A stretch of DNA of 64,000 bases from Echinometra lucunter (lineage: Eukaryota; Echinodermata; Echinoidea; Camarodonta; Echinometridae). The stretch covers positions 26,909,010-26,973,009 of the forward strand of contig CM057159.1 of the NCBI GenBank assembly GCA_029962745.1, written 5' to 3'. Under the pieces are notes generated by a model. It was not told where the DNA came from, made no database searches, and worked only from the letters and a program-made list of their open reading frames with translations. Position numbers and translations under genes: made by a program. How positions within the stretch are numbered: the stretch's first letter is position 1; every line of letters starts with the position of its first letter. Positions 11,933 through 23,572 of this stretch are shown piece after piece.

Positions 11933-12870
11933 TTAGGTCGAGCAAGCCAAGATATAGTCGGTTGGACAATTTACAAGCCTAGAAAAATTATTTCCGTTGA
12001 AGTTTTTTTCCCGGGTTTTTTCATTGATTTAGGTTCCTATGTGGTTTATGAATATTTTCAGCTTGGTTGCCCAAACCAACCTTGAGCAATTTGCACAATT
12101 TGCATAAAGCTGAATGGATACAGGATATTCCATCCAAGATAACTAACACAGAATGTGTAAACTGAGCTACGTACTATAATTGTGTATGTGCGGTAGCGTT
12201 GTCAATCTTGTGAATTCAACCTTTGATGAAAAGAAACGGGGTACACCATGTACACTGATGTGATACTTGCATGAAATAGGGGTTTTGTAGGGCTGTAGAA
12301 TAAAAGGAACTAAAACACCGGGCTGAAACAATACAAGAAGGCTGCCAACCTGCTAGTGCACATTAATCCTGTTCATTAGGAGCAGGCCTACTCTCATTCT
12401 AGGTGCAAAATAGTACACTAACAGTTGTTTATAGATATTAATTTGATATCAACATGATTCTTAATACAAAAGCATCATTTCTAATTGTAAAGATAACATT
12501 AAAATGATTTCCATGTCCCCATACCCCTAATTGGATGTGCAACCATATCTGATTAAGCTCGTTTCGTTTCATCACGAGATAGGCAACACTATTAGAGTTC
12601 CGTATCAGCGCACATACACAATTAGCACGTAGTTCAGCTTGTACATTCTGTGTAAGTTGTCTGCGCTGTAAAACCTGTATGTACATACAGATTTATGCAA
12701 ATTATGCAAATTGCTCAAAGTTGCTGTTTGGGCAACCAAGCTGAAAATGTTCATAGACCACTTAGGATCATAAATCAGCCAAAAAACTTCAACGGAAAGA
12801 ACTTTTTGGGGTTACACTGTTAGTTAAATAAGACCGTCAAACCGTCTAATATTTATGTTTGCCCGACCTA
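11933..12870. mobile_element. 938 bp element with long terminal inverted repeats
   Basis: The outer ends TTAGGTCGAGCAAGC and (inverse) CTAGGTCGGGCAAAC are followed by well-matched inner arms. An example is TTTCAGCTTGGTTGCCCAAA near 12056 against its inverse near 12733, extending through the GCAATTTGCATAA stretch. The arms together cover roughly 190 bp. The interior of about 550 bp has no transposase. A target duplication was not identified. Confidence 0.8.
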
Positions 12871-14870
12871 GCAAAACATAATGTATATATAGATCTAGAC
12901 TACATTGACTACTGAACTACAATAACTTGTAACAGGTGAATGTGACTGCCCACCCTCTCTATGTAAACTTGTATTAATGTGAATACATTTTTGGGGAAAA
13001 AGAACCAATTATTGGGCAAATGTTTTTTTTTATTTATTGAATACCATGTGTAATACAATCTGAGCCCCTTCCATAAGGCTAAAGAAAATATAATGGCCAG
13101 CAAAGATGACTATCCGTTGATGATGATAGCTATTCAAATAACAATGCATGTATTTTCAAGGCAGATGGTTTTTAATTACCAGTATATTAAATACAATATT
13201 ACAATAAAAGTACAATAGTACAATAAAAGCATCAGTACAGCAAGGCATGAGTACAATATGACAACTTCAGCAACACAGAAACTTTGTAGGAAATTGACAC
13301 CATTAATCGGTCTTTTGCTGATTAACGGGTAAAACAAAGATTACAAAGAAAATATGTACAGATAAAGTAGAGGAGAAAATAAAAGGCAAATGATTAACCA
13401 TTTTTTCAATGTAGTCGTGAATTTGGTCTCAAAAGATGTGCGAGATGTGAAGGGAAAAATTCCTGATTTTTTTCTTAAATTTTTGTTTAAAAAATTATCA
13501 CCAAAAAATGCGGGGGGAGGGGCTAATTGAGCCCCCTCCCCCGGTTATAGGGTTAATCAATCACAAAGTCACGAAGAAATCTGTATTATGTTATCCAAAC
13601 ATTGAAGTACTTGTAATTGCTCTAAAATAACATTTTCAGCAGTATAATTAGTAATACATGTAGTATCATTGTTAAGGAGTTTGGAAATATTGATCCATAT
13701 ACATGTATCTGTAGATGAAACACACACGGACATGATACGAACCACAGAGTTGCACTATTGTGTACACCAAAAGTCCGCACAATGGAGTTTTTTCAGCAAC
13801 AGTTATCATAATTAAGAACGGTTTGAAAATAATGACATTTACTAGTTTTATGCAACACAAACTCATTACTGGCCAATGCTAATACCACTGAACTAAAAAT
13901 ACGTTTTAGTTCAGTGGCTAATACTCGCATTACACAACACATGCGCCACCAACGTCCATACCATGAGAGGCCTATTTTCCCACTCACAGGCACTGATCAG
14001 TGCTCACAGGTCGACAATTATTTCCAAGATAGAGAGTCAGAGTTGATCAATTGAAGAAATATTTAAGAAATATTTAACTGTCCGAGGGATCCAAGAAGAA
14101 GGATGAGTTAGTAGAACTAGAAGTGAGAGTCCAGGGAAAATATGAAGTGTTAGAAGTATAGGAGCAGAAAGGCGACTAATGCAAGGTGTTGATGCTACTG
14201 TTGTTGACCCATCTCCCAGAATTTACACGCTAGAGATCAAGTGACTGTCCCAACTGAACCGAATGAGGGCGACAGGATTGTGAAATGCGAGAATTCATAG
14301 TACACTGTCTGTAAATTCCAATTAGCATAGATGGCACGATAAATGAAATTTGATCAATAAATGATTTCTCTTAAAAAGACCAAATACTTCATAAGGAGTT
14401 ATAATATATTGTAAAATAAAATAATCAGCAGCAGATAGTTATCATGATGAACAACAGGTTTGAGAAAAATTAATGACTAATTATGCTAACGATCATAATC
14501 ATTATGATGACGATAGTTGATGATAATGATACTGATAGATTATAAACGTTTAACAATAATTTAAACAGCGTTGGCTGACAAAAGGTAAGTCATAGTCGCC
14601 AGGCCATTTAATTGTATCGTGTTTTTGCGTGGTCTGGTCAGTGGTGTTAGAAATAAAATTCATGATAACCTTCCAAATATTATAAAACATGCATAAACAC
14701 TTTGTTCTCCTCACGATTATGCTCCCAAATGTATGAAAATTAAATAATTCTGACGTTTATTTCAATGGTTATTATTGGTGAACAACTGCTTTTATAAAAC
14801 ACGCTGGCATCTGGTTTACGTGATTCCGGCCAATCAGAAGGCAGCATTTACGGGCTCGTTCGCGATCGAC
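12871..14870. other. no gene recognised
   Basis: Only scattered AT-rich sequence, a short AGTACAATA-rich stretch near 13200-13260, and small palindromes such as that near 13520-13545 are seen. No exon could be supported on either strand. Confidence 0.5.
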
Positions 14871-15356
14871 TTCTACAATGTACGTTGACAACCAAGATGG
14901 CGACCGACGCTACGGCTGCTGGTTCGTCAACAAGTTCAGAATTAAAGTGTTTTATTCATTTCGAAACTGCTTCTGAAGATGATTTAAACGCATTTAATGC
15001 AACAACGTGGGCGAAATCTTTGACTAGTGCTGCGATTTGGAAGCATTCTGACGGCAAAAAGGCCAACATTGCAACAGATTTTCTGGCACTGATCGACACG
15101 ACCAGCGACAGCGTTGATGAAATTCCACACAAACTGGTTTTCATCGAAAATGCTACCAGCAATTTACAGATAAAACAAAGGTTGACCAAGCTAAGAGAAA
15201 GCAGAAGAAAGCAGAACTGGAAGATGAAGGTGAGTTTACTTGAGAATATTTTCACGGGAAATTGCATGTGATCATTTACTTGTGATAGGATCTAGGCCTA
15301 GTACTAGCCCAAGGCCCAAGGGCAAGGCCCAAGGCAAAGATCATGAACATGATGAA

Positions 15357-15579
15357 CAGGCGACTATATTTTTAATTGCAATGTAGGAAATCATTTCATA
15401 TTTCAGTTTAGAAAAAAAAACATGGTTAATGATCGGGTAATCGCATGATTTTTTAATCAAATGAACGGTGCCAAATATTGATTAAAAATTCATGCGATTA
15501 CCATGATTACCCGATCATTAACTATGTCTTTTTTTCTAAACTGAAATAAGAAATGATTTCTTACATGCATAGTCGCCTG
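15357..15579. mobile_element. 223 bp near-perfect palindromic MITE
   Basis: Arms of about 105 bp: CAGGCGACTATATTTT at the left and its inverse ATGCATAGTCGCCTG at the right, with ACATGGTTAATGATCGGGTA mirrored across a short loop (about 15470). It lies within the intron of the decayed gene. Transcribed RNA would fold into a long hairpin. No clear target duplication was found. Confidence 0.85.
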
Positions 15580-15738
15580 TAATCACGGCTTAGCAATGTT
15601 AGTGTCTAGATCTAGATCTAGATGTAGATGTGACTTAAGATGAGTTGAGTTGAGTTGAAAAAAATTGATCCCCCACCATTGGTAACATGGCGCTTATTTA
15701 AAATAAAAATAGAAAAATTAAATACATCATAATAATAT

Positions 15739-16056
15739 GATGCAATACATACCGATACACGTCTTTCACATGCCATCGTGTATGTATTGTTGGTAAAGCT
15801 GGCCAGCGCCTAGAGGGACGGAATGCTGCCCAAATTTTCATTCACGTAAAGAGATCCAGACCCATTTTGGATTGTGCCTGTCATTTTGCAGTTACGTTTT
15901 GTTATTGACTATTCATTTTTTATTGTGTATGATGCAATACATACCGATGCATGTCTTTGATATGACATCGTGTATGTATTGCTAGTAAAGCTGGCCAGCG
16001 CCTAGAGGGATGGAATGCCGCCCAAATTTTCACTCACGAAAAGAGATCCAAACCTA
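15739..16056. repeat. two-copy tandem repeat, period about 192 bp
   Basis: GATGCAATACATACCGAT at about 15739 and 15931 is followed in both copies by CATCGTGTATGTATTG, AAAGCTGGCCAGCGCCTAGA and a stretch with AAGAGATCCA. Each copy contains an internal hairpin (CAATACATAC against GTATGTATTG). Confidence 0.85.
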
Positions 16057-17577
16057 TTTGCGGTTACAAAAGAGCCGAACTAAAGCATTTAAAGCAGGCC
16101 CATTATGACCCTTTTTAAAGGGTTTGTTTTACATAATAATGCAATTAAACGTGTGTTTTTGTCACTGCATGGTATACACATAAATAGTCCTCTTGTTCCC
16201 CTTATGATACTTTCTTCTGTAATAAATGCTCCTTTTATCATCATGCATTTATATTATAATTTATTTTTGCGAGCAAATTAGTGTGTTCCACACTTGGAAA
16301 TTCCTAATACTGTTATTGAGAAACTGAATGTTGATTATTAGAATAATTACTAAAATTTATCGTTTCGAACCCAGAATTATTGACATACAATAATTGAATA
16401 AAAAAAAGTGCATATGCGTATCACATATCTATTATTTAATTACTCTTTTCGTTTTATTTTTATTTTTCCCCAGATTCATCAGAAAAACCAGAGCAGAAGA
16501 AGCCACGAAGAGAACTACGATCCAGAGCGGCAGCCACCAGTTCCCGACGTTCTATGCATGTACTCCCAGCAGAGTGTATCATCTGTCAGAAGAGTGGACG
16601 GTTGGATATAAAGAAGAAAGGATAGCGTGTGAATGAGCCACTTTCCAACTGTGAGATAGTCAACGGTGGGCGAATTCTAGAGCAGGCTATCAACGAGCAA
16701 AATACTCGCATCTTACGGCTCATCCAACATCAAGATTGCGTTGCCATAGAAGTCAAGTACCATGCAATGTGTTACCTGAATTACACGCGACCTATGACAA
16801 GGAAAGGAAACAAGCAGCAGCATGACAGGCACTACACTGAGTCATTTAAGAAGTTCTGTAAGGATGTAGTGGAGGAAAAGCTGATTAAGGAGGAGAAGGC
16901 ATGAGAGTTGGTCGTGCTCAAGAAGAAATTTGTCCAAGTTGTAGCCGAAGTTGAGAAGGTGGATGCCAGTTCGTATAAGACAAACAGTTTGAAGGGTCGA
17001 CTACAAAGTACATACCCATGTCTAAGATTTGCAAGACCGAAGAATCCTAATGAGAGCGACATTGTGTATGCTAAGCAGCTTTCGGCAGAGACCCTTTTTG
17101 CTAACAGCAGGGCTTCCGTTGATGGACAGTCTGGTACTGACACCAGCACAGACTCGGAGGAAGATGAAGGCTTTGTTTTACAACGAAGTAGAGCAACAGG
17201 ATCCACTCTGACAGAGATGTACAACAGCACCATATATTTGAAGAAAGAAATTGAAGATATACCAACACAAACTATGCCATGGCCACCAGACTCAACACAT
17301 CTGACACAGAAGGATGTGTGGGATGATCTCAACAACTACCAACAACAAACTGCAAAAAACTTAGTCAAATTACTTGCCTGCCAGACTCGCATACTATAAT
17401 CACCAATCACGAGATGGACTTAACAGAAAGAGATGCTTACATGACACATTTAAATTGACCCTACGATGATTACAAAGTGAACACATCCTGGAACTTAACA
17501 CATGAATGCTATAGTCTTTCTGAAAAAGACTTGCTGCTCAGTGTTTTACAACATATCAGCAGTGATTCTGTCACGGA

Positions 17578-17896
17578 GGGGGGGGGGGGGGGGGGGCACG
17601 GCCATTACGAGGTGGACACCATGCTCGTACACAAAAATGCATAAAAAGGATAGTTTTCCACGGATGTACAGTGAAAAGGGTATCAAAATTGCAAAAATCA
17701 GGAAGAAAGGGTGTACTTTACAACACCTTGGGTGTGTCTACTTGTTTAGGGTGGGGAAAACATGAAAAAAATACTTGTTTACGGTATTCTGAGATCGAAG
17801 GATGATTACTTGATTAGGGTCCATTTTGAAAGTCCATGACCGAGCATGGTATCCACCTAGTAATGACAGTGCCCCCCCCCCCCCCCCCCCCCCCCC
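17578..17896. mobile_element. 319 bp inverted-repeat element with G/C-run ends
   Basis: The left end is a G run then CACGGCCATTACGAGGTGGA and CACCATGCTCG. The right end, inverted, is a G run then CACTGTCATTACTAGGTGGA and TACCATGCTCG. These are terminal inverted repeats of about 34 bp beyond the homopolymer. The flanks GATTCTGTC and GATCCTGTC are suggestive of an imperfect target duplication but are offset from the homopolymer, so I do not claim it. Organisation matches the element at 6177-6683, with unrelated arms. Confidence 0.8.
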
Positions 17897-17899
17897 CGG

Positions 17900-19160
17900 G
17901 GATCCTGTCTATATCAGTCATCCTATCTCAACATTAATACAAAAATTTACCGGAGGGGGTGTTTCATAAAGCTGTTTGTAAAGTCACGAATGATGACTTT
18001 ACAAACGACTTGAATATGGCAAGCCAAATGGAATTCTCAATCATTATAAATCGCATCAGCTAAAGGTGATATGCAGACACTATTGATACCTAAACCACAG
18101 TTGGCTGATCATGTCATGCAAAATAGTTTGCAGTGACTTCTGCAACTGAAAGAGATCTTTGACAATTTAAGGCTGTCGAATGTGTGGAATAACCAAGCCA
18201 GTAATTTGATCAGGCGCTTTTAAATTAACTGCAAAATGAAGAATGAATGATGTCAGCAATGTGAAAACCTTCTCAAGCTGCCAAGCTCAAATTTTTGTGG
18301 TGTTCAAACAAGCAAAATATCTACATTGTGATATTACTGAAAAGAGGGCATACTTGCTAAAATTGTTTTAGAGCCAGAAAGAGGGAATTTCATGTGAGAT
18401 CTTGAAGAAAAAAATCTTTGTGATCCTACACAAATCAGAAGAAACATTACAAGAAATTCACCATGACAAAAAACCTGGTTATTATGGAGGCAAATAACCC
18501 CAAACCATCTAGGGTAATCAAGGATAGGAAAATTTTAGATATCACTACAAGACATCAAAAGAAAATGTGGCATACTTGGCCATACTCCTGCATGTAACAT
18601 TGGAAGGTAACCCAATTGTAGTTTTCCATTCCATCCACTTTTCACTTTTCACATTGTGTTTTTATGCTTCCAGTATGACAAAGGAACTTGCTGATATTGA
18701 AGGAAGGCAATGAATTCCAGAGAGCCATTATGGACAGGGAAAATCCCCAAGAACTCTACAACCATGAAAAATTTAGACATTGCTAGAGACTGTCTACAGA
18801 AACCGTTCTGTACACAACTAGCCTCCTGGGACAGAAGATACAAAGGCATACCGCAGTCACTCTACTTCTCCAGGTGTTGACCACATTGCCCTTTTATGCT
18901 TCTAGTGAGACATGCTTCAGCAGGATATATGCTCCAGCTCCCATACATCAACTCTGAACAAGCCACATTTCGAACCTCAGCCATGTTTTACATGGTAAAT
19001 GAACTTGAGCACCAGTCTAAACTTAAGCTTAACTTTGTCAGGCCAAGGCTTGATTAGAAAAGGGTTTCACACAGGTGGCTTGGAGGGAACAGACCTCTAA
19101 CCTCTTGACTTATGCATCTACTGACAACAAACCCACTGAATTGTACTTGCTTATTACTCA
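17900..19160. other. no intact gene
   Basis: There are short conceptual fragments only. Near 18870-18930 a plus-strand frame reads VLTTLPFYASSETCFSRIYA, faintly like the C-terminal motif of hAT transposases, but it breaks immediately and nothing upstream supports it. Confidence 0.4.
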
Positions 19161-19162
19161 CC

Positions 19163-19543
19163 CATAGTAAGAATGTGTCAAATGATGATCACACTACACG
19201 TGAATGTAATTGTATTAATTTGTAAGAATTTCCAAACATATATGAAACAGTTGACACTTCATGAGTTCATTCAATGCATGGTGCTCTCAGCCATAGTAAG
19301 AATGTGTCAAATGATCACAGTACATGTGAATGTAACTCTATTAATTTGTAAGACTTTCCAGGCAAATATGAAACAGCTGACACTTCATGGGTTCATTTAA
19401 TGCATGGTGTTTTCAGCCATAGTAAGAATACGTCACATGATCATACTACATGTGAATGTAATTGTATTAATTTGCAAGACTTTCCAAACAAATATGAAAC
19501 AGTTATGACACTTCATGGGTTCATTCAATGTATGATGCTCTTT
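19163..19543. repeat. three-copy tandem repeat, period 126-129 bp
   Basis: CATAGTAAGAATGTGTCA starts copies at 19163 and 19292, and CATAGTAAGAATACGTCA at 19418. All share ACATGTGAATGTAA (ACACGTGAATGTAA in copy 1), TATTAATTTG, ATATGAAACAG and CACTTCATG. Confidence 0.9.
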
Positions 19544-19972
19544 CTGCACACAGGGTTTTACAATTCTCTTTCGCAGTAACTCTGCCAAAGAAATAAAAAA
19601 AATAAGCATTAAGGCTTGTTCATATACAAGGAGGAAAACTTCAGGGTTTTAAGCGCAATTTTTGTTTACAAAATAACTGGCAATGACACAACAAAGGACT
19701 GTGCTTAAAATTTCGAGCACTCATCTTCTGGCACGTTATGATAAGTGCTTTATATAAAACCCACAGAAAAAACCCTGTGGTTTCCCTCTTAATATTTGAA
19801 CAGGCCTTAAAGGGATCAAAACAAAAGAATATTTAAGAACATCTTATAAGACAATCAAATCTTTACTGGAAACCGCTGCTCAGTACAAAAAACAAATCAG
19901 TACAAAAATATCAATTATAGTGGAATGTAGTACAAATGTACGTGTCAATTAAGTGAAATCACAGAGCTTTCC

Positions 19973-22900
19973 TCATGATAGCGATGTTGGTGCTATGACG
20001 GCTGATACTCCTATATGATCTGATGCAGCCTGGTCACCACGAAGGCCATCGTCTACCAAGAATGTTTCCAGGAGTTTGGCATCCTCTGTCAAACGGACAT
20101 AGATGTAGTCAATCTGGAGAGAAGAATGAGGAAGACGGGGGAATCTGATGGATGTCGGTTTCAACAATTTATAAAATCATGAAATAATAAAAGACATTTA
20201 TTACAATGGCATCTTCTTTACTGAAGATAAAAAGTGTCTTAAGTGTAATATCAGAGATGCCAACCTCTTGACACAAAAAATCAGATTGAATATCCCAAAA
20301 AATCAGATTTTTGAGTGAAAAATCAGATTTTCACGGAAACTAAGATAATGTGCGCGAAGAGCACATCACGAGCGCGAAGCGCGAAGTCCTATCGGCCGGG
20401 GTCAAGGGCCCGCTTAAGGGCCCTGGAAGCTCTGGGGTTCTAGATGCTCTCTGGTGCAATCTGAGCATATTTGAGTGACCTTTTTCTCTCAAATTTAATC
20501 CAAGTTTTGAGGTAATTTTTATGTTATAGAGCCTCTACTCCAGATATATAGATAAATTTATCTGTGATCCTGTTAATGAAAGAGAATTACATGTAAGATG
20601 TACAAAACAACATTCAATTGCCAAAAAAAAACTAAGTCAGATCAGTGTTCTGGCATCATGGCGCAAAAAAAAAGGGGGTGAAGGACAGTTAATGAAAAAC
20701 AATGTCAGAAGCATTAGAAAATAATATGAAAGGAATTAGTGACATATGCTTTACTGGCCAACAATTTAGGTTGAGCACTGATCAGCTGGAAGAAGTATTT
20801 TGTATGCTGGGGAAAAAAATGAAATTAACATGTAGGAAACTTCAGAAACACTATATGTACAATGAATAACCTACCACAAATGATTTGAGCAGATCAATCA
20901 AACTGATACAGTCTATAGTGCCAGTGAACACGAACAATGATTCTGCGTAGATCAGTCATACATGATACAGTCTACAGTGTCAGTAAAAAGGTGATAATAT
21001 CAAATGAAAAGTTTTTCTAACCATGCTATTTCCTTTTTTGGACGGTAAAATACACGGCCATTTTTCCGTGTACTCTCTCTTGTAACATTGCTTCCTACTC
21101 TGCTTCGATGCCATGATGAGTGGTTGCAGATAATTTGTTAAAAAAAGACGTTCACGGCAAGATAAAATCGTCACCAGATTCGAAGTTTCGTAGTTTCTCC
21201 GCCAGCGCCAGCGAGCAGCTGCAGCTGAGACGAGGCGGCAGCTCGCAGCGATGGATGTTCGTTGCGTGCGTGCTATAGAAGCTCGAGCACTGCATGCCGT
21301 TATATTATCGCACTAGCTCGCACGCTTCGTATTACTAGTATGTATAGTAGTGTGTACGATTTATGTATGCACTGTCATGCGTTATATTATGTATTGCGCA
21401 CTCGTAGCGAGTGCGGCAATATAACGTTATCATATATGGCATATTCCGCCTTCCCGCGCTGATTCACTGTGTATAATAGGTATAGGACAAAAATATCGGA
21501 AAATCGTATTTTTGATGGGTAAAATCGTATGATCGTATTTGATTGATAAAATCGGACTAAATACGATAAAATCGGACTGGTTGGCATCACTGTAATATCC
21601 TTGTTTCTATAGTGCCTTTTGTTAGTGAAGACACACAGCAGTCTGAATGCAATCATAATGATTTCAATAAAATAATACACTTCTTTCTCAATGAAAAAGC
21701 ATGATATTGGAATCAATATGAGGCAAGGGTAAGATATGGGAGTTCAAGAAAAATACAATATATTGTGACAGGGCTGCAGTGTCATGGTTTACTATCTGAG
21801 TTGGTAATCTATAGGTTATAGATATTGGGGATGGGGGGGGGGCGCTCTAGGGTTTTGGCCATGAGAAAGAAACTGCTTGAATGTGTCAGCTGATAGATTT
21901 CTGTCGCAAACTGAAAAATCTGTTCACCACAGGACAGCGGCAAGGTACAGCCAATGAAACACCACTATAGGATTTAGAAGAGTGAGAAATACCAATGATC
22001 TTGATTTAAACTTACTCTCTTGCTCATATGTTCCTCTAAGGCACTAAAGGTCAGCCCAAGGTCATGGGGTTCATCACGCTTGTAAGTGCCGGGAACATCA
22101 GGTCTGTTTTGCAAAGAACATACAGGTAATAGTAGTTTTCAAAATGAAATGTTGCATTTCAAAAAGTTGAGCATGATTCAGACTCTTCTGATTTGGCATA
22201 AGACACAGCCACGTTCTCTTCCATCTTTCTCTTTCCACACAAGATATTTAACTAATTAATGGGCTTAGGGTGTGCCAAGAATTTTAGGTAAGACATTCAA
22301 GGCCATAAAGAAATTTTGAGCACAGTCATTCCAAAATATAGAAGGAAATAACAAAAATAAATGAAAAAAAAATCAAAGCTAACAAGAGCTATATAAGGGG
22401 GCAATAAGGGTATCCTGTATAAATGCATTCATCAAGTCCAGTTTCAGGACTGAGAATAAACAATGGCTGAAATACTTTTGTTATTTCACTGTTGATATCA
22501 GAAGAAGAATTGAAATGTCCTATGCAAGAGGCATTGAATATACCTTGGTTCATTGTGAAAGACTTTCCATGCATCTACCAAGCCTTCAGTTCGATGTCCC
22601 AGCAGTTCAACCTCTCCCCTTAAAAACCTGAAATGAGAGGAAGAACAGCAGTGGAAAAAAACTAAATATACATGCATAGATGGATCATGGATCAATTGTA
22701 CAGTTAAAAGGACTTAAAACCATCAAAGAATGTGTTTAATATCAGACTAATGCTATACTCAATGTTTAGAGCACATTCTTAAGAATACATTTACTCTATG
22801 AAGAAACACAAAGTACATGTACATACTGACAAGTCTTGGTAGGTTTTACGGTTTTAAAGAGATTATTTACTATAACAAGTTTATTCTACATGTACAATGA

Positions 22901-23534
22901 AAACAGATCATTGTGGAAATGAAGCTGCATCACATTGGTGCACAACCTGTACAAGTATGGTACTTGATAAGAACAGAATATCCTTTCATAATAAGCAGCT
23001 CATAAATGTACCCATGAATTCAGTGCAAAACATCACATGTACTTTCTTGCTTCTATATGTATTTTCTTATTTGTTTATATTTTTTGTAATTGTAATTTCT
23101 TTTATTTCAATTTTATGCACATTCTCATAGGGACATGCTATCCTCTAATATGTTATGTGCTATTAAAGAACCAAGTATTATGATTACAATCATTATTAGC
23201 TTCTTCTCCTGGAACAACACTAACACTTACTTCATTGGTGCTTCATGTGGTTCTGCATTGAGGTCTCCCAAGAGTATAGCCAGACCAGGGAAACGTTGCA
23301 TGTAGCGCCATATCTCAACCACACTTCTCTCCCTAGCTACTGAGCTAAGGGATAAATGACTCACAAAGACATGCACCTGTTGCAGGGAAACAAATGAAGG
23401 GGAAAATGACTAGGTTTAATCCAAATAATTGCTGAATGTACTACCTTGCAAGGTCATTGATATCATGGATGACATATCATCATCACAACCTTCGATCATC
23501 ATCACCACCTTAATAATCATTAACATAATAAGGG

Positions 23535-23572
<38 letters not shown>

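Larger units (their letters stand above)
14897..17396 (+). pseudogene. decayed two-exon gene with paired zinc-binding-type (YHxxCY) modules
   Basis: Exon 1 starts ATGGCGACC at 14897 and runs to the donor AAG then GTGAGT near 15230. The reading frame must shift by one near GAAAATGCTACCAG (about 15147) to give the expected CYQQFTDKTKVDQAKRKQKK pattern and to splice in phase to exon 2, whose acceptor is TTTCCCCAG near 16473. Exon 2 reads through PAECIICQKSG, a TAG stop near 16623, then VKYHAMCYLNYTR, a TGA stop near 16902, and continues open to a stop near 17396 with an acidic, Asp/Ser-rich stretch. The C-x2-C plus YHxxCY layout is a pattern I associate with uncharacterised, often multicopy invertebrate proteins, possibly of transposon origin. 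One frameshift and two in-frame stops make it a pseudogene. The alternative reading is several short independent open frames, which the shared frame logic argues against. Confidence 0.65.

Noticed and set aside
18600..19060. hAT transposase remnant (LTTLPFYASSETCFSRI)
   Set aside because: A single weak motif; the following C-terminal pattern is absent and frames break at once.
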